Below are positions 10,427-20,324 of a DNA stretch of 64,000 bases, in pieces; position 1 is the stretch's first letter, and the number at the start of each line of letters is the position of its first letter. Location of the stretch: the NCBI GenBank assembly GCA_003281715.1, contig QCBE01000003.1, forward strand, positions 18,490 to 82,489. The letters are read 5' to 3'. The position numbers and the translations under genes were made by a program. Under the pieces are notes generated by a model. The model had not been told where the DNA came from, did no database searches, and was given only the letters and a program-made list of their open reading frames with translations. Source of the stretch: Prochlorococcus sp. AG-347-B23. Lineage in GTDB: Bacteria; Cyanobacteriota; Cyanobacteriia; PCC-6307; Cyanobiaceae.

Positions 10427-11500
10427 ATGAAGAAATATAAGATCGTTTTATTATCAGGAGACGGAATTGGACCAGAAATTTCAGAAGTTTCAAAAAAAGT
10501 TTTAAAAAAGCTTTCAAAAAATTATAATTTCGATATTGAGATTATTGAGAAATTATTTGGAGGGATAGCTTATGAAAAATATGGGACTCCTGCACCAGAT
10601 GAGACAATAGATCAATGCAAAAAAAGTGATGCTGTACTCTTAGCATGTGTAGGAGATACTAAATATGACTCTCTTACAAGAGAATTAAGGCCAGAAAGTG
10701 GGTTACTAAAGTTAAGATCTGCCCTAAACCTTTTCGCAAATATCAGGCCTGTCAAAATAAGAAAATCTCTATTAGATGCAAGTACATTGAAAAAAGAAAT
10801 CGTTGAGCATGTAGATCTTATTGTTGTAAGAGAATTAATAGGGGGAATTTATTTTGGAAAACCAAGAGGACATATAACAAATACAAAAATCCCAAAAGCT
10901 TTCAATACAATGGTTTATGATTCGGCCGAAATAGAGAGAATAACTGAAATAGCAATAAAAATTGCTAACCAAAGAAATAAAAAAATATGTTCTGTTGATA
11001 AATCAAACGTTCTTGAGGTTAGTCAATTGTGGAGAGATACAGTTCTAAATATCACCTCAAAAGATAAAAATATATCTCTAAGCAATATGTACGTTGATAA
11101 TGCAGCAATGCAATTAGTTAGAGATCCTGGTCAATTTGATGTAATTTTAACAAGTAATTTATTTGGAGATATTTTAAGCGACTTAGCCGCAATGTTAACA
11201 GGTTCTATTGGTATGCTTCCATCTGCTTCTCTAAACAATAATGGGCCAGGAGTTTTTGAACCTGTTCATGGTTCGGCTCCTGATATAGCTGGTAAAAACA
11301 TAGCGAATCCTATAGCAATGCTTTTATCTGCTTCCATGATGTTAAAAATTGGATTAAATGAAGAAGAAGCTGCAGAAAATTTAGAAACTGCCATTGATAA
11401 AGTTTTATCAAAAGGATTTAGAACAGCAGATTTAGCTGATGGGTCCTCTGAAGTTTTATCTTGCAGTGAAATCGGAGATAAAATAATTGATGAAATTTAA
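10427..11500 (+). CDS. leuB: 3-isopropylmalate dehydrogenase
   Basis: YKIVLLSGDGIGPEI, RELIGGIYFGKPRG, NLFGDILSDLAAMLTGSIGMLPSASL, GVFEPVHGSAPDIAGKNIANP. Confidence 0.97.
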   Translation: MKKYKIVLLSGDGIGPEISEVSKKVLKKLSKNYNFDIEIIEKLFGGIAYEKYGTPAPDETIDQCKKSDAVLLACVGDTKYDSLTRELRPESGLLKLRSALNLFANIRPVKIRKSLLDASTLKKEIVEHVDLIVVRELIGGIYFGKPRGHITNTKIPKAFNTMVYDSAEIERITEIAIKIANQRNKKICSVDKSNVLEVSQLWRDTVLNITSKDKNISLSNMYVDNAAMQLVRDPGQFDVILTSNLFGDILSDLAAMLTGSIGMLPSASLNNNGPGVFEPVHGSAPDIAGKNIANPIAMLLSASMMLKIGLNEEEAAENLETAIDKVLSKGFRTADLADGSSEVLSCSEIGDKIIDEI

Positions 11501-11589
11501 AAAAAAATTAATAAATAAAAAAATATTTTTAAGTAAAACATAAAGTTGGCATATGACCTGTCAGAATCATGAGATATTGTTTTTAAAAA

Positions 11590-12486
11590 ATGTCAAAACG
11601 TCATCCAGTAGTCGCTGTAACAGGATCTTCAGGAGCAGGAACAAGTACAGTAAAAAGAGCCTTTGAGCATATTTTTGCCAGAGAAGATATTGTACCCGCA
11701 GTTGTAGAAGGTGATAGTTACCACAGATTTGAAAGAATGCCTATGAAAAAAGCTATGGCAGACGCTCTTTCAAAAGGTGAAAATTTCTCACATTTTGGTC
11801 CAGAGGCTAATCTTTTTGACAAGCTAGAAGAACTTTTTAAAATCTATGGTGAAACTGGAGGAGGAAAGAAAAGATATTATCTACATAGTCTTGAAGAAGC
11901 AGAAGAACATAATACAAGACTTGGGACATCCCTAGAACCTGGGCAATTTACTCCATGGGAAGATATTCCTGATGGAACAGATGTACTTTTTTATGAAGGT
12001 TTGCATGGCGGGGTAGAAGGTGATGGATACGATGTTGCCTCTTATGCTGATTTACTTGTTGGAGTTGTTCCGATAACAAATTTAGAGTGGATTCAAAAAA
12101 TCCATAGAGATAACGCAGAAAGAGGTTACTCAGCGGAAACCATTGTGGATACTATATTGAGAAGAATGCCTGATTATATAAATCATATATGCCCACAATT
12201 CAGCAAAACCGATATTAATTTCCAAAGAATTCCCACAATTGACACTTCTAATCCTTTCATATGCAGAAATATCCCAACTCCTGATGAGAGCTTTGTGATC
12301 ATCCATTTCAGAAAAGGAGCAAGAGAGAAATGGGGGATCGATTTTCAATACTTGCTGGGAATGATTAATGATTCATTTATGTCAAGTCCAACAAGTATCG
12401 TTGTAAATGGAGGGAAAATGGGATTCGCAATGGAACTAATTCTCACTCCAATAATTCATAAAATGATTGAGGAGAAAAATAAATAA
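11590..12486 (+). CDS. prk: Phosphoribulokinase, class I (proteobacterial-type)
   Basis: MSKRHPVVAVTGSSGAGTSTVKRAFEHIFAREDI...EGDSYHRFERM...SHFGPEAN...LFYEGLHGGV...LEWIQKIHRDNAERGY matches the Rhodobacter-type PRK rather than the CP12-regulated cyanobacterial/plant type. Confidence 0.94.
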   Translation: MSKRHPVVAVTGSSGAGTSTVKRAFEHIFAREDIVPAVVEGDSYHRFERMPMKKAMADALSKGENFSHFGPEANLFDKLEELFKIYGETGGGKKRYYLHSLEEAEEHNTRLGTSLEPGQFTPWEDIPDGTDVLFYEGLHGGVEGDGYDVASYADLLVGVVPITNLEWIQKIHRDNAERGYSAETIVDTILRRMPDYINHICPQFSKTDINFQRIPTIDTSNPFICRNIPTPDESFVIIHFRKGAREKWGIDFQYLLGMINDSFMSSPTSIVVNGGKMGFAMELILTPIIHKMIEEKNK

Positions 12487-12625
12487 TCATTAATTTTCGA
12501 TTATCAACTCAAATCATTATTTTTTAACTATGAGAAGTTTTTAATCTAGAGGATTTCAAATTTTTATATATCTTTCTTGATAAAAGTACCTTACTTAGAT
12601 TTAAATAGAAAAAACAGGAAATGTT

Positions 12626-13507
12626 GTGTCATTAATCGACTGGTTTGCCGCAAGGCGTAAAGATCAATTTGTTGGGAAAGTTTCCCAAGATACTGACGAA
12701 GGAGATGGTTTGTGGGTTAAATGTTCAGAGTGTTCGCAAGTAGCCTATAGAAAAGACCTAATTTCAAATTTCAATGTTTGTAGTAATTGTGGACACCACA
12801 ATAGGATTAATAGCGATGAAAGGATAAATATAATTGCTGATAAAAATTCATTCAAAGAATTTGATAGTTCACTAAGTCCTACAGATCCTTTGGGTTTTAA
12901 AGATAGAAGAGCATATGCTGATCGCATTAAAGAAAGTCAAGCAGGTACAGGTTTAAGGGATGGAGTCGTAACAGGTATCTGTTCTGTGAATTCAATGCCT
13001 TTAGCATTAGCTGTTATGGATTTTAGATTTATGGGAGGATCCATGGGTTCAGTAGTTGGCGAAAAAATTACAAGGATAATTGAGAGAGCAACTTTGGAAA
13101 ATTTTCCAATTCTTATTGTTTGCGCATCAGGAGGAGCAAGGATGCAAGAAGGTATGTTAAGTCTCATGCAAATGGCAAAAATATCTGGAGCACTAAAAAA
13201 ACATAAAGAGAAAAATCTCCTATATATGCCCTTGTTAACTCATCCAACTACTGGAGGGGTAACAGCCAGCTTTGCGATGTTAGGTGATTTAATTTTGGCG
13301 GAACCTAAAGCACTTATTGGATTTGCTGGGAGAAGGGTTATAGAACAAACATTAAGAGAAAAATTACCAGATAATTTTCAAACAGCTGAATATCTGCTTG
13401 AGCATGGTTTTGTTGATGTAATAGTGAAAAGGAAAGATCTTAAGGATACTCTGACTAAAATTTTAAAAATTCATGGTGTAAAAGAACTTGTAGAAGCAAA
13501 TATATAA
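12626..13507 (+). CDS. accD: Acetyl-CoA carboxylase carboxyltransferase subunit beta
   Basis: GTG start; four-Cys zinc ribbon ([13 protein letters not shown]...CSNCGHH) and [14 protein letters not shown]...[20 protein letters not shown]...[14 protein letters not shown]. Confidence 0.96.
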   Translation: MSLIDWFAARRKDQFVGKVSQDTDEGDGLWVKCSECSQVAYRKDLISNFNVCSNCGHHNRINSDERINIIADKNSFKEFDSSLSPTDPLGFKDRRAYADRIKESQAGTGLRDGVVTGICSVNSMPLALAVMDFRFMGGSMGSVVGEKITRIIERATLENFPILIVCASGGARMQEGMLSLMQMAKISGALKKHKEKNLLYMPLLTHPTTGGVTASFAMLGDLILAEPKALIGFAGRRVIEQTLREKLPDNFQTAEYLLEHGFVDVIVKRKDLKDTLTKILKIHGVKELVEANI

Positions 13508-13508
13508 A

Positions 13509-13901
13509 ATGAGAATAATTTCTAATTTATTTTATTTTTCTTTAAGCCTTTTACTCTTTGTTTTAAACTTTGCCTCCTATTCATATGCGATAGGAAATGT
13601 TGATTGGGTTCTCCTTAAAGAGAATGATGATGGGAAAGAATGGCTTGATAAAGGGAGTATTAAGCCGCTCCCAAATGGTGAAATAAGTGTATTAACAAAG
13701 TTCTTTAAGAATCCAACTAATTCTGATGATGATGGAGAGTTATCACTTTATGTAATGAGAATTAATTGCAATGAAAAACAGTTCAAAGATACATCAATAA
13801 ATGGAATTCCTCAATTCAATTCAAAATGGCAAACTTCTAATAATGATGAACTTATAGATGTTGTTATTAAAAATAGCTGTTCAGAGTTTATTAATGAATA
13901 A
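13509..13901 (+). CDS. Small secreted protein, surface-adhesin-E-like
   Basis: Signal peptide-like N-terminus; YAIGNVDWVLLKENDDGKEWLDKGSIKPLPNGEISVLTKFF...VMRINCNEKQFKDTSIN. Confidence 0.5.
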   Translation: MRIISNLFYFSLSLLLFVLNFASYSYAIGNVDWVLLKENDDGKEWLDKGSIKPLPNGEISVLTKFFKNPTNSDDDGELSLYVMRINCNEKQFKDTSINGIPQFNSKWQTSNNDELIDVVIKNSCSEFINE

Positions 13902-13903
13902 GA

Positions 13904-15001
13904 ATGAATACTAAAAATAAAAAATTAAACATAGCAATCGCTGGACTAGGGTTTGGGAAAAAAGTTCATATAGAGGCATTGAAAGAGTCTGATCAATTAA
14001 CTCCTGTAGCAATTTATCATTACGAGAAAAAGCAAAAATCGATATTAGAAAAAGAAACGGGCTTAGATTTTTTTCATAATTGGGAAGACTTAGTTAAATC
14101 TCCAAAAATTGATGGAATTATTATTGCCACTCCTCCTGAATCAAGATTTAAGTTAGCCAAACAAGCTCTTGAGAATAATAAAAATTTGCTCCTAGAAAAA
14201 CCCATTTCAATATCATCCTCAGAAATTGAAGAGCTTCAGAGAATATCTTTGATTAATAATTTAAGTGTATGTGTTGATTTTGAATATAGAGCAGTACCTC
14301 TTTTCCTTCAGACAAAAAAACTTATTGATGAAAATATCTTAGGAGATATATATTTAGTCAAATTAGATTGGTTAATGGGCAGTAGATCCGACCCCAAAAG
14401 ATCCTGGAATTGGTATTCACTGGAAGAAAAAGGTGGAGGAGTTATTGGCGCTTTAGGTACTCATGCATTCGATATGTTGAATTGGTTTTTTGGAGAAGCA
14501 ATCAACGTGTCTGGCAAGTTAGCAACATCAATAAAAAAAAGACCTTTACCTAATTCATCTGACTATAATGATGTTACGAGTGAAGATGTATGTTTAGCCA
14601 ATATAGAAATATCAAACTGTAGCTCGAATCTTATTCCATGTCAGGTATCTTTATCATCGATTTCTAAAAATGGTAGAGGATTTAGTTTAGAAATATATGG
14701 AAGCGAAGGTTCACTTATTCTTAAAAGCGAAAACCAAAAAGATTATGTACATGGTTTTAATTTAAAATATTCAAACAACGAAAATAAAATACAGAATCTA
14801 ACAGCAGATTCAAGTTTTAATTTTGAAAAAACATGGACTGATGGAAGAATTGCTCCAGTTTTGAGAATTCAAAATTTATGGGCTCAGAGTATGATTAATG
14901 GAACTCCTGTAATCCCAGGCTTATGCGAGGGACTTGCTAGTCATAAAGTTTGCGAAGCCATAAGAGAATCTTCCAAAAGTGGATTAAGTATCAAAATTTA
15001 A
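13904..15001 (+). CDS. Gfo/Idh/MocA family oxidoreductase
   Basis: NIAIAGLGFGKKVHIEALK, DGIIIATPPESRFKLAKQALENNKNLLLEKPIS, GGGVIGALGTHAFDMLNWFFG. Confidence 0.88.
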   Translation: MNTKNKKLNIAIAGLGFGKKVHIEALKESDQLTPVAIYHYEKKQKSILEKETGLDFFHNWEDLVKSPKIDGIIIATPPESRFKLAKQALENNKNLLLEKPISISSSEIEELQRISLINNLSVCVDFEYRAVPLFLQTKKLIDENILGDIYLVKLDWLMGSRSDPKRSWNWYSLEEKGGGVIGALGTHAFDMLNWFFGEAINVSGKLATSIKKRPLPNSSDYNDVTSEDVCLANIEISNCSSNLIPCQVSLSSISKNGRGFSLEIYGSEGSLILKSENQKDYVHGFNLKYSNNENKIQNLTADSSFNFEKTWTDGRIAPVLRIQNLWAQSMINGTPVIPGLCEGLASHKVCEAIRESSKSGLSIKI

Positions 15002-15104
15002 GGCTATACATTTATAAGTAGCAATTATCACCCGATATAGTATTGGATTGATTTTATTTTTTTTTCATATTCTGGAAAAATCAATCTAACTAAATTACTA
15101 AAGA

Positions 15105-16172
15105 ATGGCTTTAAATTATTACAAAAATGAGCTTAAAGAAAATGCTCAATTACTAGCTTCTAAAGGAAAAGGAATATTAGCGGTAGATGAATCCACTAAA
15201 ACAGTAGGTAAAAGACTCGCTGGAATTGGCGTTGAGAATACTGAAGACAATAGGAAGGCATATAGAGGAATGCTTTTTACTACAGAAGGTCTTGGCAAAT
15301 ATATAAGTGGAGCAATCCTTTTCGAAGAAACTCTTTATCAGAATCACCAAGATGGCGAGTCAATGGTTAAGAAACTAAATGATTTAGGTATTATTCCAGG
15401 TATAAAGGTCGATAAAGGCCTAAATCCACTTCCAGGAGGAGGACATGTAGAAACTTTTTGCTCTGGCCTAGATGGGTTAGTTGAAAGAGCCGCAAAATAT
15501 TACGAACAAGGTGCCAGATTTGCAAAGTGGAGAGCAGTTCTGCAAATTACAAATGATGGTTGTCCTTCAAAACTATCAATTCAAGAGAATGCTTGGGGAT
15601 TAGCAAGGTATGCAAGATCAGTTCAAGAAACTGGGTTAGTACCAATTATTGAACCTGAAATCTTAATGGACGGAGACCATACTATTGAAAAAACCGCTGA
15701 AGTTCAAGAAGAGGTAATAAAGCAGGTTTATATTGCCTGTCAAGCAAATGGAGTTTTTCTAGAAGGGACTTTATTAAAACCTTCTATGACTGTTAATGGA
15801 GCAGATTGTCCAACAAAGGCTGATCCTATGAAAGTTGCTGAAATGACAATCAGAACTATGGAAAGATGCGTTCCTGCCTCTGTTCCTGGAATAGTTTTCT
15901 TATCAGGAGGGTTAAGCGAAGAAGCTGCTTCTGTTTATTTAAATAATATGAACACTCTTTACAGGAAAGCTTTATGGAATGTTTCATTCTCCTATGGAAG
16001 AGCATTACAGCACTCATGCTTAAAAGCCTGGAAAGGAAGCGACGTTGAAGAAGGTCAAAAAGCATTAATAGCAAGAGCTCAAGCAAATTCTGAAGCTTCA
16101 AAAGGTGCCTATGTTGCAGGATCCCAACCTTCATCTGATGAGCAATTGTTTGTAGCAGGCTACACTTATTAG
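15105..16172 (+). CDS. fba: Fructose-bisphosphate aldolase class I
   Basis: KGILAVDESTKTVGKRLAGIGVENTEDNRKAYRGMLFTT, PGIKVDKGLNPLPGG, FAKWRAVLQI, VPIIEPEILMDGDH, GTLLKPSM: class I Schiff-base aldolase. Confidence 0.96.
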   Translation: MALNYYKNELKENAQLLASKGKGILAVDESTKTVGKRLAGIGVENTEDNRKAYRGMLFTTEGLGKYISGAILFEETLYQNHQDGESMVKKLNDLGIIPGIKVDKGLNPLPGGGHVETFCSGLDGLVERAAKYYEQGARFAKWRAVLQITNDGCPSKLSIQENAWGLARYARSVQETGLVPIIEPEILMDGDHTIEKTAEVQEEVIKQVYIACQANGVFLEGTLLKPSMTVNGADCPTKADPMKVAEMTIRTMERCVPASVPGIVFLSGGLSEEAASVYLNNMNTLYRKALWNVSFSYGRALQHSCLKAWKGSDVEEGQKALIARAQANSEASKGAYVAGSQPSSDEQLFVAGYTY

Positions 16173-16319
16173 CTAAAAAATTCTAAAAATATACTCTGGG
16201 TCATAAAATTAGTTTCTTTAATTTAGTATTTTGTATATCTAATGACGTGACATTTGATACCACTTTATACTAAACTCTCGGAAACATATGCTTTATATAG
16301 CATTTAACTTATTTTAATT

Positions 16320-17393
16320 ATGGCCCTCGTTCCACTAAGACTACTTTTAGATCACGCTGCTGAGAATGGTTACGGTATTCCAGCTTTCAATGTTAATAAC
16401 CTTGAGCAAGTTCAAGCAATCATGGAAGCAGCATATGAAACTGATAGTCCTGTAATCCTCCAAGCTTCAAGAGGGGCAAGAAATTATGCAGGAGAAATTT
16501 TCCTACGTCATCTAATACTTGCCGCTACAGAAACATATCCTAATATTCCAGTAGTAATGCACCAAGACCATGGTAATGAGCCATCAACATGCTATTCGGC
16601 AGCAATAAATGGTTTCACATCAGTAATGATGGATGGTTCTCTAGAAGCAGATGCAAAAACACCCGCTAGTTACGAATATAATGTCGCAGTTACTAAAAAA
16701 GTAGTAGATTTTGCTCATTCAGTTGGAGTTAGTGTTGAAGGAGAGTTGGGTTGCTTAGGTTCATTAGAAACAGGAAAGGGTGAGGCAGAAGATGGTCATG
16801 GATTTGAAGGTGAACTTTCTACAGACATGCTTTTGACTGATCCTGAAGAAGCAGCGGATTTTGTTGCTAAAACAAAAGTTGATGCATTAGCAATTGCTAT
16901 AGGCACAAGTCATGGTGCATATAAATTCACAAGGAAGCCAACAGGAGAAGTTCTTGCAATAAGCAGAATTGCTGAGATCCATAAAGCACTTCCAAATACA
17001 CATCTTGTAATGCACGGATCTAGTTCAGTACCTCAGGAATGGTTGGATATCATTAACAAATATGGTGGTGAAATCCCTCAAACATATGGCGTTCCTGTTG
17101 AAGAGATTCAAGAGGGAATAAGAAATGGAGTTAGGAAAGTCAACATTGATACCGATAACAGACTTGCTTTCACTGCCGCGGTTAGAGAGGCAGCATTTGC
17201 TGATAAGGCAAACTTTGACCCAAGACATTTCAACAAACCTGCCAGAAAATACATGAAGCAAGTTTGTCTTGATAGATACAAGCAGTTCTGGTGCGAAGGT
17301 CAAGCAAGTAAGATCAAACAAAACAGCACAAATTACTTTGCTGATCTTTACGCAAAAGGTGATTTAGATCCAAAAGTAAAAGCTACTGTTTAA
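16320..17393 (+). CDS. fbaA: Fructose-bisphosphate aldolase class II (Calvin cycle type)
   Basis: [85 protein letters not shown]. Confidence 0.96.
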   Translation: MALVPLRLLLDHAAENGYGIPAFNVNNLEQVQAIMEAAYETDSPVILQASRGARNYAGEIFLRHLILAATETYPNIPVVMHQDHGNEPSTCYSAAINGFTSVMMDGSLEADAKTPASYEYNVAVTKKVVDFAHSVGVSVEGELGCLGSLETGKGEAEDGHGFEGELSTDMLLTDPEEAADFVAKTKVDALAIAIGTSHGAYKFTRKPTGEVLAISRIAEIHKALPNTHLVMHGSSSVPQEWLDIINKYGGEIPQTYGVPVEEIQEGIRNGVRKVNIDTDNRLAFTAAVREAAFADKANFDPRHFNKPARKYMKQVCLDRYKQFWCEGQASKIKQNSTNYFADLYAKGDLDPKVKATV

Positions 17394-17411
17394 TCCCTTC
17401 CCAAATTAATT

Positions 17412-17446
17412 AAAAAAAAGACCTCCATAATTGGGGGTCTTTTTTT
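17412..17446. terminator. Bidirectional Rho-independent terminator between convergent fba and purQ
   Basis: AAAAAAAAGACCTCCATAATTGGGGGTCTTTTTTT: GACCTCC/GGGGGTC stem with one G-T pair, A-tract 5' and T-tract 3'. Confidence 0.85.
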
Positions 17447-18110
17447 ATTTCAATATTAATGATTTTAATGTAAAGAGACCATCAGTCCCACCAATTGTCT
17501 CGTCACATGCTCGCTCTGGATGAGGCATTAAACCTAGAACATTACCCTTTTCATTAGTTATGCCTGCGATATCGAATGAGGATCCATTAGGATTATTTTT
17601 ATATCTCAAAGCGATCAATTCATTATCTACAAGTTTTTTTAGAGTATCAGAATCACAATGATATCTTCCTTCCCCATGCGCTATGGGCAACTTAATAGTT
17701 TGTTTTTCACCTCCATCATTAAACCAACCTCCTTTTGAAGAAACAATATCAAGTTCAACATCATCACAGATGAAATTAAGATTTTTATTTGCAGTAAGGG
17801 CACCAGGCAAAAAGCCTGATTCTGTCAAAATTTGGAACCCATTACAAATTCCTAAAACTCTTCTTCCACTTTTCACAAAGTCATCCAAAGCATTTATTAA
17901 TGGAGAGAATCTCGCTATTGCTCCGCATCTTAAATAGTCACCATAGCTAAATCCTCCGGGTAAAACTATTGCATCTAAATCGCTTAAATCTGAAGACTCA
18001 TGCCACAAGTATTTTGTTCTTATGTCTAAACAACCTTCCAATGCCCACGAAACATCACGATCACAATTTGAACCAGGGAAGACAACAACTCCTACAGTAA
18101 AATTATCCAT
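17445..18110 (-). CDS. purQ: Phosphoribosylformylglycinamidine synthase subunit PurQ
   Basis: [79 protein letters not shown]. Confidence 0.97.
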   Translation of the reverse strand: MDNFTVGVVVFPGSNCDRDVSWALEGCLDIRTKYLWHESSDLSDLDAIVLPGGFSYGDYLRCGAIARFSPLINALDDFVKSGRRVLGICNGFQILTESGFLPGALTANKNLNFICDDVELDIVSSKGGWFNDGGEKQTIKLPIAHGEGRYHCDSDTLKKLVDNELIALRYKNNPNGSSFDIAGITNEKGNVLGLMPHPERACDETIGGTDGLFTLKSLILK

Positions 18111-18111
18111 C

Positions 18112-18366
18112 TTATAATTTTTCTAGTGAATATTCATAATCTTCAATAACAGTATTTGCGAATAACCTATCACACAATAAATCAATTTTTTCTCTTACTT
18201 CGTTTTCACCATTACCTTCTATTTTTACCTCAATCATTTTCCCTACACGTAATGATTTTATTCCCTTGGCTCCAAGTTTTATAGAAGCAGATTTGGTAGC
18301 TTCCCCTGCTGGATCTAAAACTGAGGGTCTTAGTCTTACAAAAACTTTTACAGCAAATTGGTCCAA
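18112..18366 (-). CDS. purS: Phosphoribosylformylglycinamidine synthase subunit PurS
   Basis: [45 protein letters not shown]; one base upstream of purQ. Confidence 0.95.
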   Translation of the reverse strand: MDQFAVKVFVRLRPSVLDPAGEATKSASIKLGAKGIKSLRVGKMIEVKIEGNGENEVREKIDLLCDRLFANTVIEDYEYSLEKL

Positions 18367-18463
18367 TTAAAAATTAATTTCTACTAGAAGATTAGTTTAA
18401 ATTTTAATAAAAAGAACTATTGATTAATAAACAAATATTTTTACCTTAAGGTTTTATGAGTTA

Positions 18464-18628
18464 TTAGATGTTTATGTAGCCTCTACCAAAACAAACTAAA
18501 CAAGTTCTCCTTGAATTTTCATGTGTTTTAAAATTTCCTGCCCCTCCACATTTTGAACATTTTATTTTATCAATTGATGTAACGTCGTCAGAGATTATTT
18601 GTTTTAAAGTAATTTTTGGATTTTCCAT
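18464..18628 (-). CDS. Small DnaJ-type zinc-finger protein (54 aa; not in the ORF track)
   Basis: Own translation: MENPKITLKQIISDDVTSIDKIKCSKCGGAGNFKTHENSRRTCLVCFGRGYINI. It has paired CxxCGGxG and CxxCxGRG motifs. Confidence 0.75.
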   Translation of the reverse strand: MENPKITLKQIISDDVTSIDKIKCSKCGGAGNFKTHENSRRTCLVCFGRGYINI

Positions 18629-18674
18629 CTTGGGCTTTCTACTGTAGTTAGTATCTCGGCAGATGAATATAAAG

Positions 18675-19739
18675 TCAAATTGCTATTTTTGGGTCACTTA
18701 AAATCTTAAATTTCTCTTTAATTTTTCTATTGAAATTTTTTATAGATTTTTCATCAAAGGAAATTATTACTAATTCAAGCCCAGCATTATCATTTGGTCT
18801 CCAACAATTATCTGGAGCTTCTTCAAACCAAGTATTAATTTTCTTTCCAACAATTTGTATTTGTAAAGGCAATGATTTGTTTGGTATCCAAATACGTCCT
18901 TTTATTCGAAGAATATTTAATTCATCCAAGATTTTTGACATCTCCTTTTCAAAGTCATTTTTTTCAAGGAAATAATTTAATTTAAATGAATCTGATATAA
19001 GCTCAACATGATTATGGTCATGTTCTTCCGTTAAAAATTCTTTATAAGTCTCTTTTTTAAAATTAAAGTCAAATAGATAATTTAAATCAATTTTGCCATT
19101 CTTGGATTTAAGGACTGGTGAAGATGAGTTTAGACTTCCTTGAATTTTATTTTTTACAACGTCAAACTGATCATCATTTAAGATATCTGATCTTGAGACT
19201 AAAACGATATCAGAAACTTCTAGTTGCTCCTCAAAAAGTTCATCTATAGTGGCGTTATGATCAATTTTATCTGTTTCATTATATTGTTTTGTTATTTTAT
19301 TTAAATCATTAATTGGTGAACCATTAAGCATTGATTCTCCATTAACGATGCCAACAACTACATCAAGATAGATGGAAGACCTGATCTGAGGCCAGTTAAG
19401 TGCTTGAATTAAGGGAATTGGTAGTGCTAAGCCACTTGTTTCGATAATTATTGATTCGATAGGAGGATTAAATTCTAGGAGAGCTTTTATTGATGGAACA
19501 AAATCATCTTGAACAGTACAACATAAACATCCATTGTTTAATTCGATAACGCAGTCGTCTTCAGATTCATCACATTTATCACAACTTTTAATCAAATCAC
19601 CGTCAATTCCAACATCGCCAAATTCATTGATTATTAAACCAAATTTTTTATTAGTCTCTTTTAATAGATATCTTAGAAAAGTTGTTTTACCTGAACCAAG
19701 AAACCCCGAAACAACAATAACTGGAATTTTTTTTTTCAT
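18675..19739 (-). CDS. CobW/P47K family GTPase (metallochaperone-like)
   Basis: VIVVSGFLGSGKTTFLRYLL (Walker A), ELNNGCLCCTVQDD (CxCC metal motif), ETSGLALP, VLVSRSDI. Confidence 0.93.
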   Translation of the reverse strand: MKKKIPVIVVSGFLGSGKTTFLRYLLKETNKKFGLIINEFGDVGIDGDLIKSCDKCDESEDDCVIELNNGCLCCTVQDDFVPSIKALLEFNPPIESIIIETSGLALPIPLIQALNWPQIRSSIYLDVVVGIVNGESMLNGSPINDLNKITKQYNETDKIDHNATIDELFEEQLEVSDIVLVSRSDILNDDQFDVVKNKIQGSLNSSSPVLKSKNGKIDLNYLFDFNFKKETYKEFLTEEHDHNHVELISDSFKLNYFLEKNDFEKEMSKILDELNILRIKGRIWIPNKSLPLQIQIVGKKINTWFEEAPDNCWRPNDNAGLELVIISFDEKSIKNFNRKIKEKFKILSDPKIAI

Positions 19740-19748
19740 CTTTGATGA

Positions 19749-20261
19749 TTAACAACCTAAGCTATATTCTGTACTCTCTCCTGTAGAACTATTTGTGCCA
19801 TTAGCAATCGCACATAATTGTTTTTGTTGTGTACGACTAAGAACAGCATCAGTAAAATCTGCACCATCTATTTTTGCACCTTCAAAATTACTCTCCATTA
19901 ATAAAGCATTAGTAAAATTAACATCCGAAAGATCAGCACCTGTAAAGTCTGTTGCATAAGCTAGCGCATCTCTTAAATTTGCTCCAGTAAACTTTGAGTT
20001 TTGCAATTTACTATTATTGAACACGGCCCCTTCTAAATTACTTTCACTGAAATTAAACCCATTCAAATCAAACTTAACGTATTCGTTACCACTTAAGTCT
20101 TGACCATGCATATCTGGCTCTAAATTAAGGTCTTGCTGGTTTCTAATCTCAGGAGGTCTTTTAGCCCATGCAGAATTTACAGAATTAAAAAATAAAATCC
20201 CAACGAATAACAAAGTAATTAATGCATTTTTTAGTGAGGGGAAAACAATTGATTTAATCAT
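19749..20261 (-). CDS. Pentapeptide repeat protein with N-terminal signal sequence
   Basis: Repeating A(D/N)LxX units (FSESNLEGAVFNNSKLQNSKFTGANLRDALAYATDFTGADLSDVNFTNALL) after a hydrophobic N-terminus with VNSAWA. Confidence 0.88.
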   Translation of the reverse strand: MIKSIVFPSLKNALITLLFVGILFFNSVNSAWAKRPPEIRNQQDLNLEPDMHGQDLSGNEYVKFDLNGFNFSESNLEGAVFNNSKLQNSKFTGANLRDALAYATDFTGADLSDVNFTNALLMESNFEGAKIDGADFTDAVLSRTQQKQLCAIANGTNSSTGESTEYSLGC

Positions 20262-20324
20262 AATAAGACTGTATTTTAGAACTTAAGTATTTAAAGTTTG
20301 TAAGAGTATCTTAAAGGAAAATAT

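Noticed and set aside
10143-10517. 124-aa minus-strand ORF across lpxD/leuB
   Set aside because: Overlaps two confidently assigned genes on the opposite strand.
15856-16134. 92-aa minus-strand ORF in class I fba
   Set aside because: Leu/Arg-rich shadow translation of a conserved gene.
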